Shown: in pieces, positions 7,548-15,406 of the stretch
Layout of the letters: every line of letters begins with the position of its first letter
Numbering within the stretch: the stretch's first letter is position 1
Source of the DNA: Paenibacillus sp. FSL R7-0337
GTDB lineage: Bacteria > Bacillota > Bacilli > Paenibacillales > Paenibacillaceae
Assembly: GCF_037969875.1 (NCBI RefSeq)
Contig: NZ_CP150218.1
Location: 1,860,001 to 1,924,000 of the forward strand
Length of the DNA stretch: 64,000 bases
Direction: 5' to 3'
The notes under the pieces: model-generated
Told to the model about the DNA's origin: nothing
Database searches by the model: none
Seen by the model: only the letters and a program-made list of their open reading frames with translations
Translations under genes and position numbers: made by a program

Positions 7548-8737
7548 ACCTGAGCCAGCGCAGCATAGGTGTTCAAGTACAGCACATTACATTTGGAACA
7601 GGCGGGGGATAAGCCTTCATCCAGAATCCGCCGCAGCCGGTCGTAACGCGCAGAATTCCATATGTCTGTCAGCGTCTGCTCTTCCACATTGCCAATGGCC
7701 AGCTCGCCAAAAAATTTACACGCACTCACCATCCCGTTCGGGGCAATATCCACCCGGGTGCTGAGCGCCAGACATTTGGAGGTACTGCGGGACAGCATCG
7801 GCTTCCCGGCCACGAAATCCTCAATCTCATCAAAGTCCAGCCCCGGCTGATAGCGGATTCGGGTATTGCGCCAAGTGTTGCTGTTGATCCGCTTCAGGTC
7901 TTCGGTCAATCTGGTGATATTCTCCGGCTTAATATGGTATTTGAACGCATGCCAGCTGCTCCGGTGATCCGGCGGAAGCTCGGCCAGCCACTGGAAGTGT
8001 TCATCGTAGAAGCGGTCCATCGCAAGACTGGTGTCTTCCGAGATATACCAGGGGAAGCAGAGCAGAACCAGATCTACACCCTTGCGCTCAAAAAACTCCA
8101 CCAGCTCATACAATCGGCCGATCATATTATCATTAATGACATTGTGCACAGAGATCCGGCCCCGGAAGCGGCCCTGCTCGCGCAGCTCCAGCAGCCGTTC
8201 GACACATTGGACCACCTTCTGAAAGGACCCTTTGCCGCGCAGGAAATCATGCTCCTCCTGGAAGCCCTCGATTGGAATCAGCAGCTCCAGGTTGTCGGAG
8301 ATCGCGCACAGCTCCTCTTCAAACTTCGGGATCATATAGGCATTGGTGCAGATGGTCGTGTCCCGGGGATGCTCCTTCAGCAGCTCCAGAATCTCCTTGG
8401 CCTGCCGGTGAAACAGCGGCTCCCCTCCCCATAAATACAGGCGGGACTGCGCTTCGTCCGTCTCCTCCAGCAGCCTCTGGATCATTCCCAGATCCATATC
8501 CAGATTCTGCTCGGCGGTATCCATATCATGATGGTAGCCATCTTCATTCCATTGATAGCAATGCTTGCACCGCAGATTACAGCGGTTGGTCAGCTTGAGG
8601 GACATAATCTCCGGCATTACGGTCCGGAAGCCCGGATCAAGCTTGCGCTCTCTATGCGGTACCACGACATTTCGAATCGTACGCTTCAAAGCCTCGAAGG
8701 ACTTAGCGTCCAGGCTCACTCTACTGGTAGGTTGCAT
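7544..8737 (-). CDS. Radical SAM enzyme with SPASM/twitch-type C-terminus
   Basis: 397 residues. The radical SAM cluster motif is Cys53-x3-Cys57-x2-Cys60 (NRCNLRCKHC), followed by LYLWGGEPLFH, the SAM-binding GGE region. The C-terminus carries further cysteines (KCLALS, SACKFFGE, PACSKCN) spaced as in SPASM/twitch domains that hold an auxiliary 4Fe-4S cluster. Such proteins mature peptides or oxidise hydroxyls of aminocyclitols (BtrN type). No short precursor peptide was found beside it, and sugar-modifying enzymes surround it, so a BtrN-like dehydrogenase or another small-molecule role is more likely. It overlaps the glycosyltransferase stop by one base (TAATG). Confidence 0.85.
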   Translation of the reverse strand: MQPTSRVSLDAKSFEALKRTIRNVVVPHRERKLDPGFRTVMPEIMSLKLTNRCNLRCKHCYQWNEDGYHHDMDTAEQNLDMDLGMIQRLLEETDEAQSRLYLWGGEPLFHRQAKEILELLKEHPRDTTICTNAYMIPKFEEELCAISDNLELLIPIEGFQEEHDFLRGKGSFQKVVQCVERLLELREQGRFRGRISVHNVINDNMIGRLYELVEFFERKGVDLVLLCFPWYISEDTSLAMDRFYDEHFQWLAELPPDHRSSWHAFKYHIKPENITRLTEDLKRINSNTWRNTRIRYQPGLDFDEIEDFVAGKPMLSRSTSKCLALSTRVDIAPNGMVSACKFFGELAIGNVEEQTLTDIWNSARYDRLRRILDEGLSPACSKCNVLYLNTYAALAQV

Positions 8738-9858
8738 TAGCTTCTCCCTCCTGCTGTGGATAATTGTCCGGCATAGCTTGCCGCATAGTCCGGGTATTGA
8801 GCTCTAGCGGCTCTGAGATTATTCGCCAGCTTGCGCAGTTTATCATCATCATATCCTGACGCGGCCCACTCCCCGTAAGTGATGCCGTAACCAAGCCCGA
8901 CCCACAGATTACTGTTGATCTTCTCATGCGGGCCGAAGGGGTCGAGCAGCACAAGCGGTGTACCCGAAGCCAGGGAATCTATCAAAGCGCCGCCGCCCGG
9001 CTTGCTGATGACAGCGGACGCCTGCCGGATGACTCCGTACATCCCCTCCCCGTAGCTCTTGCAGGGCGGGAAACGCTCCGTCCGGTTACCGGTTACCTCT
9101 GCAAATGGCGGGAAGGTATACTGCCCGCTGCCGTCCTTCGTCCAGGTCCTCCACTGCGGATCATTCATATAATAACGTCTGCCGCGGACAGGCCCGCCGA
9201 TCTCCTGAGTGCTGTAAGCGGCAATATCCAGCTCGAACCCCGCCGACTCCAGCGCGTCAAATTTCTCGCGGAAGGTTCCGATCCCCCAGCCGCCCCCATG
9301 AACGACCAGCCGCCCGTTTCTCGCCGCAGCAGGCAGTGCTTCCCCAGATCCGGCATCGATGCTGAACAGAATCTCCTGCTTCCCGGGATCATACAGGCTT
9401 ACTTCACGGTAGCCTTCCGCGTAAGCCGGATTCAGCTTGCGCAGATTCTTCCACGATGGCGACAGGTCAGCGTCAATATACAGCAGGTCAGCATACACGC
9501 TTACCCCCGCCAGCTCACGGTACTGGTCCATGACATGCACCCAGTGCCCGGACAAGACGATGAAGTGCTGCCGTTCCTCCTGCTTCCATTGCTGCAGCAA
9601 ATGCTCAACGGCTGCGGGATCAAGGCTGCTTCTGATGTCGGACGGTATTTTTTGTGAAGTCAGGGCAACGGCGAAGCTATGCTGGTATGCCCTGCGGCTG
9701 TTGTCTGTCTGTTCTTTTTTGTGCTCAGGCATTAAGGTCTCGAACACCTCAATCTCCGCCTGAAGGCCCAGCGCGGTTAACTTGCGTTCCAGCAGCAGAC
9801 CAGGGACATAGAAGCCCAGGCCAAAGCCTGAGCATAGAATCGTCACGGTGTTATTCAT
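8737..9858 (-). CDS. GT-B-type glycosyltransferase (MurG/UGT-like)
   Basis: 373 residues from the ATG at 9858, chosen for the MNNTVTILCSGFGLGFYVPG start and the AAAGGAAC site upstream; the frame is open further 5' but would run into the preceding gene. The N-terminal glycine-rich loop and the C-terminal donor-site motif SKPGGGALIDSLASGTP, with DPFGPHE, are characteristic of nucleotide-sugar glycosyltransferases that spare the membrane. It would attach a sugar to the product of this locus. It lies 16 bp after the ATP-grasp gene and overlaps the radical SAM start by one base. Its weak similarity to textbook families makes donor and acceptor unreadable. Confidence 0.75.
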   Translation of the reverse strand: MNNTVTILCSGFGLGFYVPGLLLERKLTALGLQAEIEVFETLMPEHKKEQTDNSRRAYQHSFAVALTSQKIPSDIRSSLDPAAVEHLLQQWKQEERQHFIVLSGHWVHVMDQYRELAGVSVYADLLYIDADLSPSWKNLRKLNPAYAEGYREVSLYDPGKQEILFSIDAGSGEALPAAARNGRLVVHGGGWGIGTFREKFDALESAGFELDIAAYSTQEIGGPVRGRRYYMNDPQWRTWTKDGSGQYTFPPFAEVTGNRTERFPPCKSYGEGMYGVIRQASAVISKPGGGALIDSLASGTPLVLLDPFGPHEKINSNLWVGLGYGITYGEWAASGYDDDKLRKLANNLRAARAQYPDYAASYAGQLSTAGGRS

Positions 9859-9874
9859 TGGAGGGTTCCTTTCT

Positions 9875-11215
9875 TTATCGCAGGATAGTATAGCCCGTGC
9901 GCACGAGAGACTCGTCCAGCGTACGGATAAGCATGTGCTTGCTGTCTTCACTCCGGTAAGTCAGGGCCGCATACAGCTTGCCCTTCACGGAACCGGCAGT
10001 ACGGGCGGGGTCCAGCGGCTGGAGCGCGCTAGAGGTCAAGGGCATCACACCTTCCCCCGTCTCCAGCGAGAATAAAATCCCGGTTGCCTCCATCCTCTCC
10101 AGCAGCTCCTCATAATGAACCTTGCCCATAGCTGCCAGCGGCACCTGTATCAGGCAGGTGTGCATACCCTCCTGCTTGAACCGGCGGTCCACATAATGCT
10201 TAATCAGACTCATCGACTTGCGGGCATTGATCTCTACCAGAGGTGCCAGACTTCCGTCACGCAGCAGCATCGAATCGACACACACCTCACCGTAATATCC
10301 GTCAGAGTACAGCTCCCGTCCTATGCTGCGCATGGTCTCCCAGTAGCCTTCCTTGTCCAGCTTGTCCAGCAGAGACGGCTGCGGGGAGTGAGATTCTCCA
10401 AAAGCGAAGCCCTGGTTCACCAGCTGCTGAACAGACAACAGGTTGATCCGGCCTTCCGGTTCAATCTGAAACTGGCAGGAGAAGTCTGTCTCCCGGTCCA
10501 GCAGAGGCTCAAGGACAAACCGGATTCTTTTCCCCTGATTGCGGCTCGACTCCAGATGCCCGGCCATTCGGCGCAGCATACGCTCTGAATCCACCAGCTG
10601 ATTCCCTTTACCGGATACCCCATACTCGTCCTTGATCAGAAAAGCTCCCTTCTCCAGCAGCGCTTGTCCCGATTGCAGCAGCTCCTCCATACTGTTGACC
10701 ACTAACGCAATATTCGGCAGCCCCAGCCGGTCCCGCATCGCCGTTGAATAGCTCTTGGTATTCACTGCCCGTACAATATCTTCATTAGGCAACGTAGGCA
10801 AAAGCTTGTACCGGCTAACCGCCTCCTGTGTCCCGGGAAGCACGGCGAAGGGCTCCAGCAGCGCTCCTTCCGGTATTAAGCGGTCCGGTTCCTGCCCGGC
10901 GTCCATCCGGCCCAGCAGTTCAAATACATTCAGCGCCGCCTGTGCGGGAACAGATTCCTTCGCCTCCAGACTGAGCGTATCCATATTGGTGCTGAATGCA
11001 TAACCGAGCGATTGCAGATAGTCATATTGTGCCCGGTTCATCCCCTGGCGGGTTAAGAGAACATCGCCGCTCCCGCAAAAGACAAACAGCATTTCATCCA
11101 TCGCCTGCACGATAGCCAGCGCCTTCGCATCGGGAATGGCCGGCAAGGAGGCCAGATCCTCCTCCCGCCAGTACCGCTCCGACTCCAGGCTGCCGCAGTG
11201 CACAGCATTCCTCAT
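9875..11215 (-). CDS. ATP-grasp amino-acid/peptide ligase (BtrJ/PGM1-like)
   Basis: 446 residues. The central ATP-grasp fold shows the nucleotide-binding lysine strand FLIKDEYGVSGKGN and the metal-binding EINARKSMS loop. Upstream is a pre-ATP-grasp domain; downstream is a C-terminal domain with GILFSLETGEGVMPL, similar to the extra domain of PGM1-type peptide ligases. The family activates a carboxylate as acyl phosphate and couples it to an amine or thiol; in butirosin synthesis BtrJ loads glutamate onto the carrier protein BtrI. Its start overlaps the ACP stop (ATGA), the strongest sign that the two proteins work together. Proposed job: loading an amino acid onto the adjacent ACP. Confidence 0.8.
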   Translation of the reverse strand: MRNAVHCGSLESERYWREEDLASLPAIPDAKALAIVQAMDEMLFVFCGSGDVLLTRQGMNRAQYDYLQSLGYAFSTNMDTLSLEAKESVPAQAALNVFELLGRMDAGQEPDRLIPEGALLEPFAVLPGTQEAVSRYKLLPTLPNEDIVRAVNTKSYSTAMRDRLGLPNIALVVNSMEELLQSGQALLEKGAFLIKDEYGVSGKGNQLVDSERMLRRMAGHLESSRNQGKRIRFVLEPLLDRETDFSCQFQIEPEGRINLLSVQQLVNQGFAFGESHSPQPSLLDKLDKEGYWETMRSIGRELYSDGYYGEVCVDSMLLRDGSLAPLVEINARKSMSLIKHYVDRRFKQEGMHTCLIQVPLAAMGKVHYEELLERMEATGILFSLETGEGVMPLTSSALQPLDPARTAGSVKGKLYAALTYRSEDSKHMLIRTLDESLVRTGYTILR

Positions 11216-11454
11216 TGTACGGCAAGCCCGGCGACATAAGCGGAGAACCGGTCCACTGATTTCAGGTGCTCCAGATCAAAGGTGTCGAAATCTACCTCTA
11301 TATTGAATTCATCCTCGACTCTCAGAATAAAATTAATGATCTGCAGGGAGTCAAGTGCGGCGTCCAGGGTCAGGTCAGAAGCTCCGCTGAGCGTCTGAAG
11401 CAGGCCTGGTTCCTCCTTGATTTCGGCGATAATCTCAATGACTTTATGCTGCAT
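11212..11454 (-). CDS. Acyl carrier protein
   Basis: 80 residues from the ATG at 11454, preceded by AAAGGGG at good spacing; a longer in-frame start at 11496 lacks a site. The phosphopantetheine attachment motif is D35-S36-L37 in LDAALDSLQIINFIL, followed by the acidic recognition helix (RVEDEFNIEVDFD). It is first in a five-gene operon and overlaps the ATP-grasp ligase by four bases. No PKS, NRPS or fatty-acid genes are present, so this is a dedicated carrier for a small acyl or aminoacyl group. It would need a phosphopantetheinyl transferase encoded elsewhere. Confidence 0.92.
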   Translation of the reverse strand: MQHKVIEIIAEIKEEPGLLQTLSGASDLTLDAALDSLQIINFILRVEDEFNIEVDFDTFDLEHLKSVDRFSAYVAGLAVQ

Positions 11455-11529
11455 GTGTCTACCCCTTTCAGGTTGCATAATTGGAATGAATAGCATGAAT
11501 ATACCAAATTTTAAGTTGTTAATATATGG

Positions 11530-11558
11530 TTGAATACGCCAAAATATTGAGATATACT
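11530..11558 (+). promoter_or_regulatory. Promoter of the AraC/BtrH-like unit
   Basis: -35 TTGAAT (11530-11535), a 17-bp spacer and -10 TATACT (11553-11558), about 50 bp upstream of the AraC start. The region is shared with the divergent ACP operon, whose own promoter boxes are less clear. Confidence 0.6.
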
Positions 11559-11609
11559 AGGATGGATTCCAGTTGCCAACATAAGGAAACAGGAAACGGA
11601 GGTTTGTTT

Positions 11610-12530
11610 ATGGAAGCTTTTCCGGTATTCAGGGGGGATTATGTATTCGACTCCTGTTCACCCGTTCAAATGCTCCTGACTCAAAAAACGGTCACTTCCG
11701 TACGTCATCAGCACGACTTCGTAGAGCTGGCCTACGTGGTTCAAGGGACAGGCATTCATCTGGCTGGTGAGGATAAAATGCAGGTGACGCAGGGGGATGT
11801 GCTGGTGATTCCGCCGGGGGTGTCCCATGTCTTTCATCCGCAGGATCTGAGCGGTACCGAGCCGCTGCTGATCCTGAATTGTATGCTCAGGCCCGGACTT
11901 GACAAGGTGCTTAGAGAGCTGCCCGGGACTTTGTCCGAAGAGGTCCTCTTGCCGCTGCTGAAGCTTCTGGAGGTTCAGCATTGGTTCGGATACATGGAGA
12001 AGAACAAGGAAATCCTCTTCCTGCTCGGCCGGCTGCACGGGATGCTGAACTCTGGCCTGCTCATAGATGAGCAGCGGCTATACCCGCCGCTGCTGGAGCT
12101 GGCGAAGCTGATTATGACCGCAGCAGACCTTCCCTTCGAAGAACGCCCGGTCCTTCAGTATGACCCGCTGCATGATGTCCTCCTATATATGATCAGTAAC
12201 TATAGTGAGCGGATCACGCTGAATGAAATGAGCCGCCAGCTTGCGATGAGCTCCCGCCAGTTCCAGCGTCTGCTCAAGAATAAGACCGGCAGATCTTACA
12301 TCCAGATCTACCAGGAAATCCGGATGAAATACAGCTGCATCCTGCTCCTGTTCACGAAGCTTGGCGTGCAGTCCGTGGCCCTTGAGGTAGGCATTTACGA
12401 CATGAAATATTTCTACCGGCTCTTCCGCGAATTCAGCGGCATGACTCCCGCTTCTTATCGCGACCGGCTGCACAGCCACTTCTGCTCGGCGAAGGAGATG
12501 ATGAGCAGTGTTGAACATTGCTCCTGTTAA
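11610..12530 (+). CDS. AraC-family regulator of the ACP/ATP-grasp locus
   Basis: 306 residues from the ATG at 11610, which has GGAGG seven bases upstream. An N-terminal cupin-like sensor (VRHQHDFVELAYVVQGTGIH, then VLVIPPGVSHVFHP) is followed by a C-terminal pair of helix-turn-helices (MSRQLAMSSRQFQRLLKNKTG and the FYRLFREFSGMTPASYR ending). This is the standard layout of AraC activators that bind a small ligand. It sits between and divergent from the ACP operon, and its last codons overlap the BtrH-like gene by 23 bp, so it probably controls both arms of the locus. Confidence 0.85.
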   Translation: MEAFPVFRGDYVFDSCSPVQMLLTQKTVTSVRHQHDFVELAYVVQGTGIHLAGEDKMQVTQGDVLVIPPGVSHVFHPQDLSGTEPLLILNCMLRPGLDKVLRELPGTLSEEVLLPLLKLLEVQHWFGYMEKNKEILFLLGRLHGMLNSGLLIDEQRLYPPLLELAKLIMTAADLPFEERPVLQYDPLHDVLLYMISNYSERITLNEMSRQLAMSSRQFQRLLKNKTGRSYIQIYQEIRMKYSCILLLFTKLGVQSVALEVGIYDMKYFYRLFREFSGMTPASYRDRLHSHFCSAKEMMSSVEHCSC

Positions 12531-13494
12531 GAGTACCCCATACCCTAAGCTGCGCAGCTGTATTGATGACTGCATCCAGTCTGTAGCGCAGTGGCAGGGC
12601 CTGGACAGCAAAGGCATGTACGGCGATGCCTGGCAGATGTCCCTGGATGAGCCGCAAGCCCCGGACCAGCCGCTGATTGAGCGGATACGTCTGCCCCGGA
12701 TCAATACCAGCTACCTGTCTGCGTACCATGGCCTTACCTTCAGTTATATCGAACGGACTGAACCGGCGATGGATCGAAGCTACATACTTGACTTACTGGA
12801 GAATCAGCTGTCCTCAGGCATGCCGGTGCTGGTCGGCTTCGATTCCTATGACTGTCCCTGGTGTGTAGCCTACCGCAGTCTGCATACGAGCCATGCTTGT
12901 CTTGCCGTAGGTCTGGACCGGGAGAAGAACCTGATCTATCTGACCGATGCTTACTATGGAAGGGAACTTGAGGTAGTGGATTTCAGCATCCTTGAAGGAG
13001 CCTGTCATTTCTATGCTTTATTCGGGCGGTGCGAAACCTCCCGCTCCTGCTCAGATTGGCAGACGATCCTTCAAGAGGTGCTTGCCAGCCCAGCCCCTCA
13101 GATTCGTCCAGATCAGGTGGGTGTCCAGCTCAGGGCGTATGCCCAGGCCTATCTGGAGACCGGGATACAGCCTGATAACACTGCTGCAGCCAGTTCGGCC
13201 TTCAAAATCTATGCCAACGCCCTGCCGATCAGCCGAATCCGGTTCAGCCAGTTCCTGCAGCTGCTTGAGCGCGAAGGTCCGGCGCCTGCTCTCTCCCGGG
13301 CAGCTGAAGGCTACCGTAAGGCAGGCGAGAAGTGGGATCTGGTGAATCAGTTCATGATTAAGGGGATGTGCTCGGGTAACAAGCCCGCCGCGCGGGTGAA
13401 GCTTCACAGGAATATGTGTGAGATCATCCGCCTGGAGGAGCAGCTTTTGGAGGAGCTGGCAGATTTGACGAGGATAACGCAACCTAGCAGATAG
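12508..13494 (+). CDS. BtrH-like acyltransferase (cysteine-peptidase fold)
   Basis: 328 residues from a GTG at 12508, inside the AraC gene, with GGAGA ten bases upstream. The N-terminal half matches the layout of the BtrH N-terminal domain: candidate catalytic cysteines Cys18 and Cys22 (LRSCIDDCIQ), His129 in HTSHACLAVGLD and Asp147 in YLTDAYYG. This resembles the Cys-His-Asp order of C39/papain-like folds. In butirosin synthesis BtrH moves an acyl group from carrier protein to the aminoglycoside amine. Here, with an ACP and an ATP-grasp ligase next door, a parallel transfer step is proposed. The C-terminal half is helical and uncharacterised. Confidence 0.75.
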   Translation: MLNIAPVKSTPYPKLRSCIDDCIQSVAQWQGLDSKGMYGDAWQMSLDEPQAPDQPLIERIRLPRINTSYLSAYHGLTFSYIERTEPAMDRSYILDLLENQLSSGMPVLVGFDSYDCPWCVAYRSLHTSHACLAVGLDREKNLIYLTDAYYGRELEVVDFSILEGACHFYALFGRCETSRSCSDWQTILQEVLASPAPQIRPDQVGVQLRAYAQAYLETGIQPDNTAAASSAFKIYANALPISRIRFSQFLQLLEREGPAPALSRAAEGYRKAGEKWDLVNQFMIKGMCSGNKPAARVKLHRNMCEIIRLEEQLLEELADLTRITQPSR

Positions 13495-13517
13495 ATTCTC
13501 TACAATACAAAACAAAC

Positions 13518-13560
13518 AGAGCAGCGGTCCCCAACCGGGAACCGCTGCTCTGCTTTTGTT
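13518..13560. terminator. Bidirectional hairpin terminator
   Basis: AGAGCAGCGGT (13518-13528) pairs perfectly with ACCGCTGCTCT (13541-13551). T-rich runs flank it on both strands, so it can end both the BtrH-like gene and the convergent FBP gene. The same 11-bp stem recurs at 47939-47977. Confidence 0.85.
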
Positions 13561-13579
13561 AAACTAACTATTTATTCTG

Positions 13580-14227
13580 CTATTTGCGCACCGAGAGGAT
13601 GAACCGCTCCAGCGCACCTATATCCGTAATGCTCTGATTGCAGCCCTGACTATCCATACATACGTACTGGCCCACGGAAGCAAGATTATCTGCCGCCGCA
13701 AGCTCCGGCTTGGTCTTGACGTTCAGAAAGGCTAGCTCCTGCTGCCGGTTGCAGAACAGGCAGTAGCCCTTCTTGTGCAACGGCAGCATCCGGCCTTCCA
13801 CACCAATGAACTGCCCTTCATGCGGATAGACGATGAACAGCTTGTTCGCTGCGATGTCCATCCAGGCCAGATACGTGACATAGCGGAAATCAAATGACTG
13901 CAGGTCAGGCAGCTTCATCTTTTTATTCTTGGGAAACAGCTTCTGAATCTGCTTCAGCATAATCGGCGGAAACGGCTCCAGATAAGGCTCCAGCCCGCTG
14001 GTATACTGCTGGAAGTCCTCGGCCTTCTCGAAGGTGGAGATTGCCCGCAGCATCTGCTCTTGACCCTCGGTCAGTGAAGCAAAGGCCCCCGTCACGTTGA
14101 GCTCGGCGCTGTATCTTACAGTCTCCAGGACACGGCGGTCCGCTACCGAACGAAGTGTTTTCAGCACAAAATCTGCTTGTTTCTTAATATAATTATATTG
14201 ATGGTTTCTAATAAATGTTGGTTTCAC
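13580..14227 (-). CDS. FusB/FusC-type EF-G-binding zinc protein
   Basis: 215 residues from a GTG. A helical N-terminal half (residues 1-~110) is followed by a C-terminal treble-clef-type zinc-binding half with CLFCNRQQE and VCMDSQGCNQSI, giving a four-cysteine site. Both halves match the fibronectin-binding-like/FusB family, which binds elongation factor G, speeds its release from the ribosome and can confer fusidic acid resistance. Chromosomal copies in Bacilli are common and not always resistance genes. It is monocistronic, between the shared terminator and a ~350-bp upstream region with a structured leader. Confidence 0.8.
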   Translation of the reverse strand: MKPTFIRNHQYNYIKKQADFVLKTLRSVADRRVLETVRYSAELNVTGAFASLTEGQEQMLRAISTFEKAEDFQQYTSGLEPYLEPFPPIMLKQIQKLFPKNKKMKLPDLQSFDFRYVTYLAWMDIAANKLFIVYPHEGQFIGVEGRMLPLHKKGYCLFCNRQQELAFLNVKTKPELAAADNLASVGQYVCMDSQGCNQSITDIGALERFILSVRK

Positions 14228-14267
14228 AGCTCTTCAGCCCCTTATTATGATTGATTACAGCAATAAG

Positions 14268-14367
14268 GTGCAGAGCCTGCGATTAGAAACGATAATATCT
14301 GTTTGGGCGATCAAGATTGTCCTGCCGCACCCCACGCAAAGTATCGCCCCGGATCAGGCTCTGCATG
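14268..14367 (-). promoter_or_regulatory. Structured leader region upstream of the FBP gene
   Basis: An inverted repeat, TGCAGAGCCTG near 14271-14281 and CAGGCTCTGCA near 14356-14366, encloses a second one (GGCGAT and ATCGCC). On the minus strand this lies 40-140 bases upstream of the GTG start. It could be an attenuator of the EF-G-binding protein, as reported for some fusB genes, but no T-tract follows the hairpin. The rest of 14228-14582 shows no gene. Confidence 0.4.
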
Positions 14368-14582
14368 AGGACTGCCTAGCTAATGAGCAATTCGTAGCCA
14401 TCCGTGTAACCCCCTATCAAACTAACTTGTCAAAAGTATAGCAGGAAAATACGGACGGAACAATTCCATTTCCCTGAATGATTCTCAAGGTACTATGATA
14501 TGACAGGTGTGCAGAGCATAAGCCCGGTGGTAAAATAATGTGGTGTGCATCAGCGTTACAGCAGTGAGGAGGAAGGTCCGGT

Positions 14583-15365
14583 ATGGACATTCATACATAC
14601 GAACCGCTTGTGCCGAACATCGTGCTGTTCGTGGACCGCAGATCTTTTGCAGAGTGGGAGATTGTCAGCAGCCCTATCGATTTCCATGATCTGACGTTCA
14701 TTGTGGAAGGCAAAGCGGTCTATTCCATTAACGGGGAGCAGTTCCCGGTGGAAGCCGGTGATATTCTCTACGTCCCTTCCGGCAGTATCCGGGAAGCCCA
14801 TACGTTCGCAGAGGCACCTATCCATTCCTATGCATTCAACTTCTTTTGGGAAGGAGCGGACAATCCGGTACATCTGCCGTTTGCGGCCGTAACCAGGGGC
14901 TGGATGACCAAAGAAATCCTGGAGGATATCAGGGAGTTCTCGCATATCTGGATGGGCTCACAGCCGCTCTTCCGGATGAAGGCCCGGGCGATTTTTCAGC
15001 TGATTATCTATCGTCTGCTTAACATTGCCTATCATCAGAAGGCCCCGCTGCTTGATCCGCGAATCCATAAGGTAATGGCCTATATCATGGATCACTATTC
15101 GGAGGAGGTTACGATCAGGGATCTGGCGGAAGGCATCGGACTGAGTCCGGTCTATCTCGGCAAGCTATTCAAGCAGAATACGGGGTACACCTGCAAGGAG
15201 TTCCTGAACAAGATCCGGGTGAACAACGCCGAAATGATTCTGTCTGCGGGGGGCTTCAATGTATCGGAGGTGGCTGAGCATTGCGGGTATCACGATGTGG
15301 CGTATTTCAGCAATGTGTTCAAGAGCCTGAAGGGATATCCGCCGTCATCGGCTCTGAAGGGATGA
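14583..15365 (+). CDS. AraC-family regulator
   Basis: 260 residues; the ATG follows GAGGAGG by about ten bases. The N-terminal cupin sensor shows FIVEGKAVYSINGEQFPVEAGDILYVPSG, which holds the beta-barrel typical of sugar-responsive AraC proteins. The C-terminal double helix-turn-helix includes LAEGIGLSPVYLGKLFKQNTG and ends in FSNVFKSLKGYPPSSALKG. It is convergent with the GH42 gene, 42 bp away, and probably responds to a galactoside or related glycan and activates the GH42/ABC operon or a distant target. The link to GH42 is by proximity only. Confidence 0.8.
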   Translation: MDIHTYEPLVPNIVLFVDRRSFAEWEIVSSPIDFHDLTFIVEGKAVYSINGEQFPVEAGDILYVPSGSIREAHTFAEAPIHSYAFNFFWEGADNPVHLPFAAVTRGWMTKEILEDIREFSHIWMGSQPLFRMKARAIFQLIIYRLLNIAYHQKAPLLDPRIHKVMAYIMDHYSEEVTIRDLAEGIGLSPVYLGKLFKQNTGYTCKEFLNKIRVNNAEMILSAGGFNVSEVAEHCGYHDVAYFSNVFKSLKGYPPSSALKG

Positions 15366-15406
15366 CGGCGGCATGGTGGAGCTATTGTATAGCAAAAGTT
15401 CCCAGT

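Noticed and set aside
7544..8737. A second RiPP maturase
   Set aside because: It has a SPASM-like domain, but no short precursor with a leader was found nearby and its neighbours are carrier-protein and sugar enzymes.
6540..13494. Calling the locus a butirosin cluster
   Set aside because: Genes for 2-deoxystreptamine synthesis, a BtrK-type decarboxylase and a BtrG-type cyclotransferase are absent; only the ACP/ATP-grasp/BtrH/radical SAM logic is shared.
14247..14441. A 64-codon plus-strand frame upstream of FBP
   Set aside because: It lacks a ribosome site and falls across the inverted repeats of the leader.
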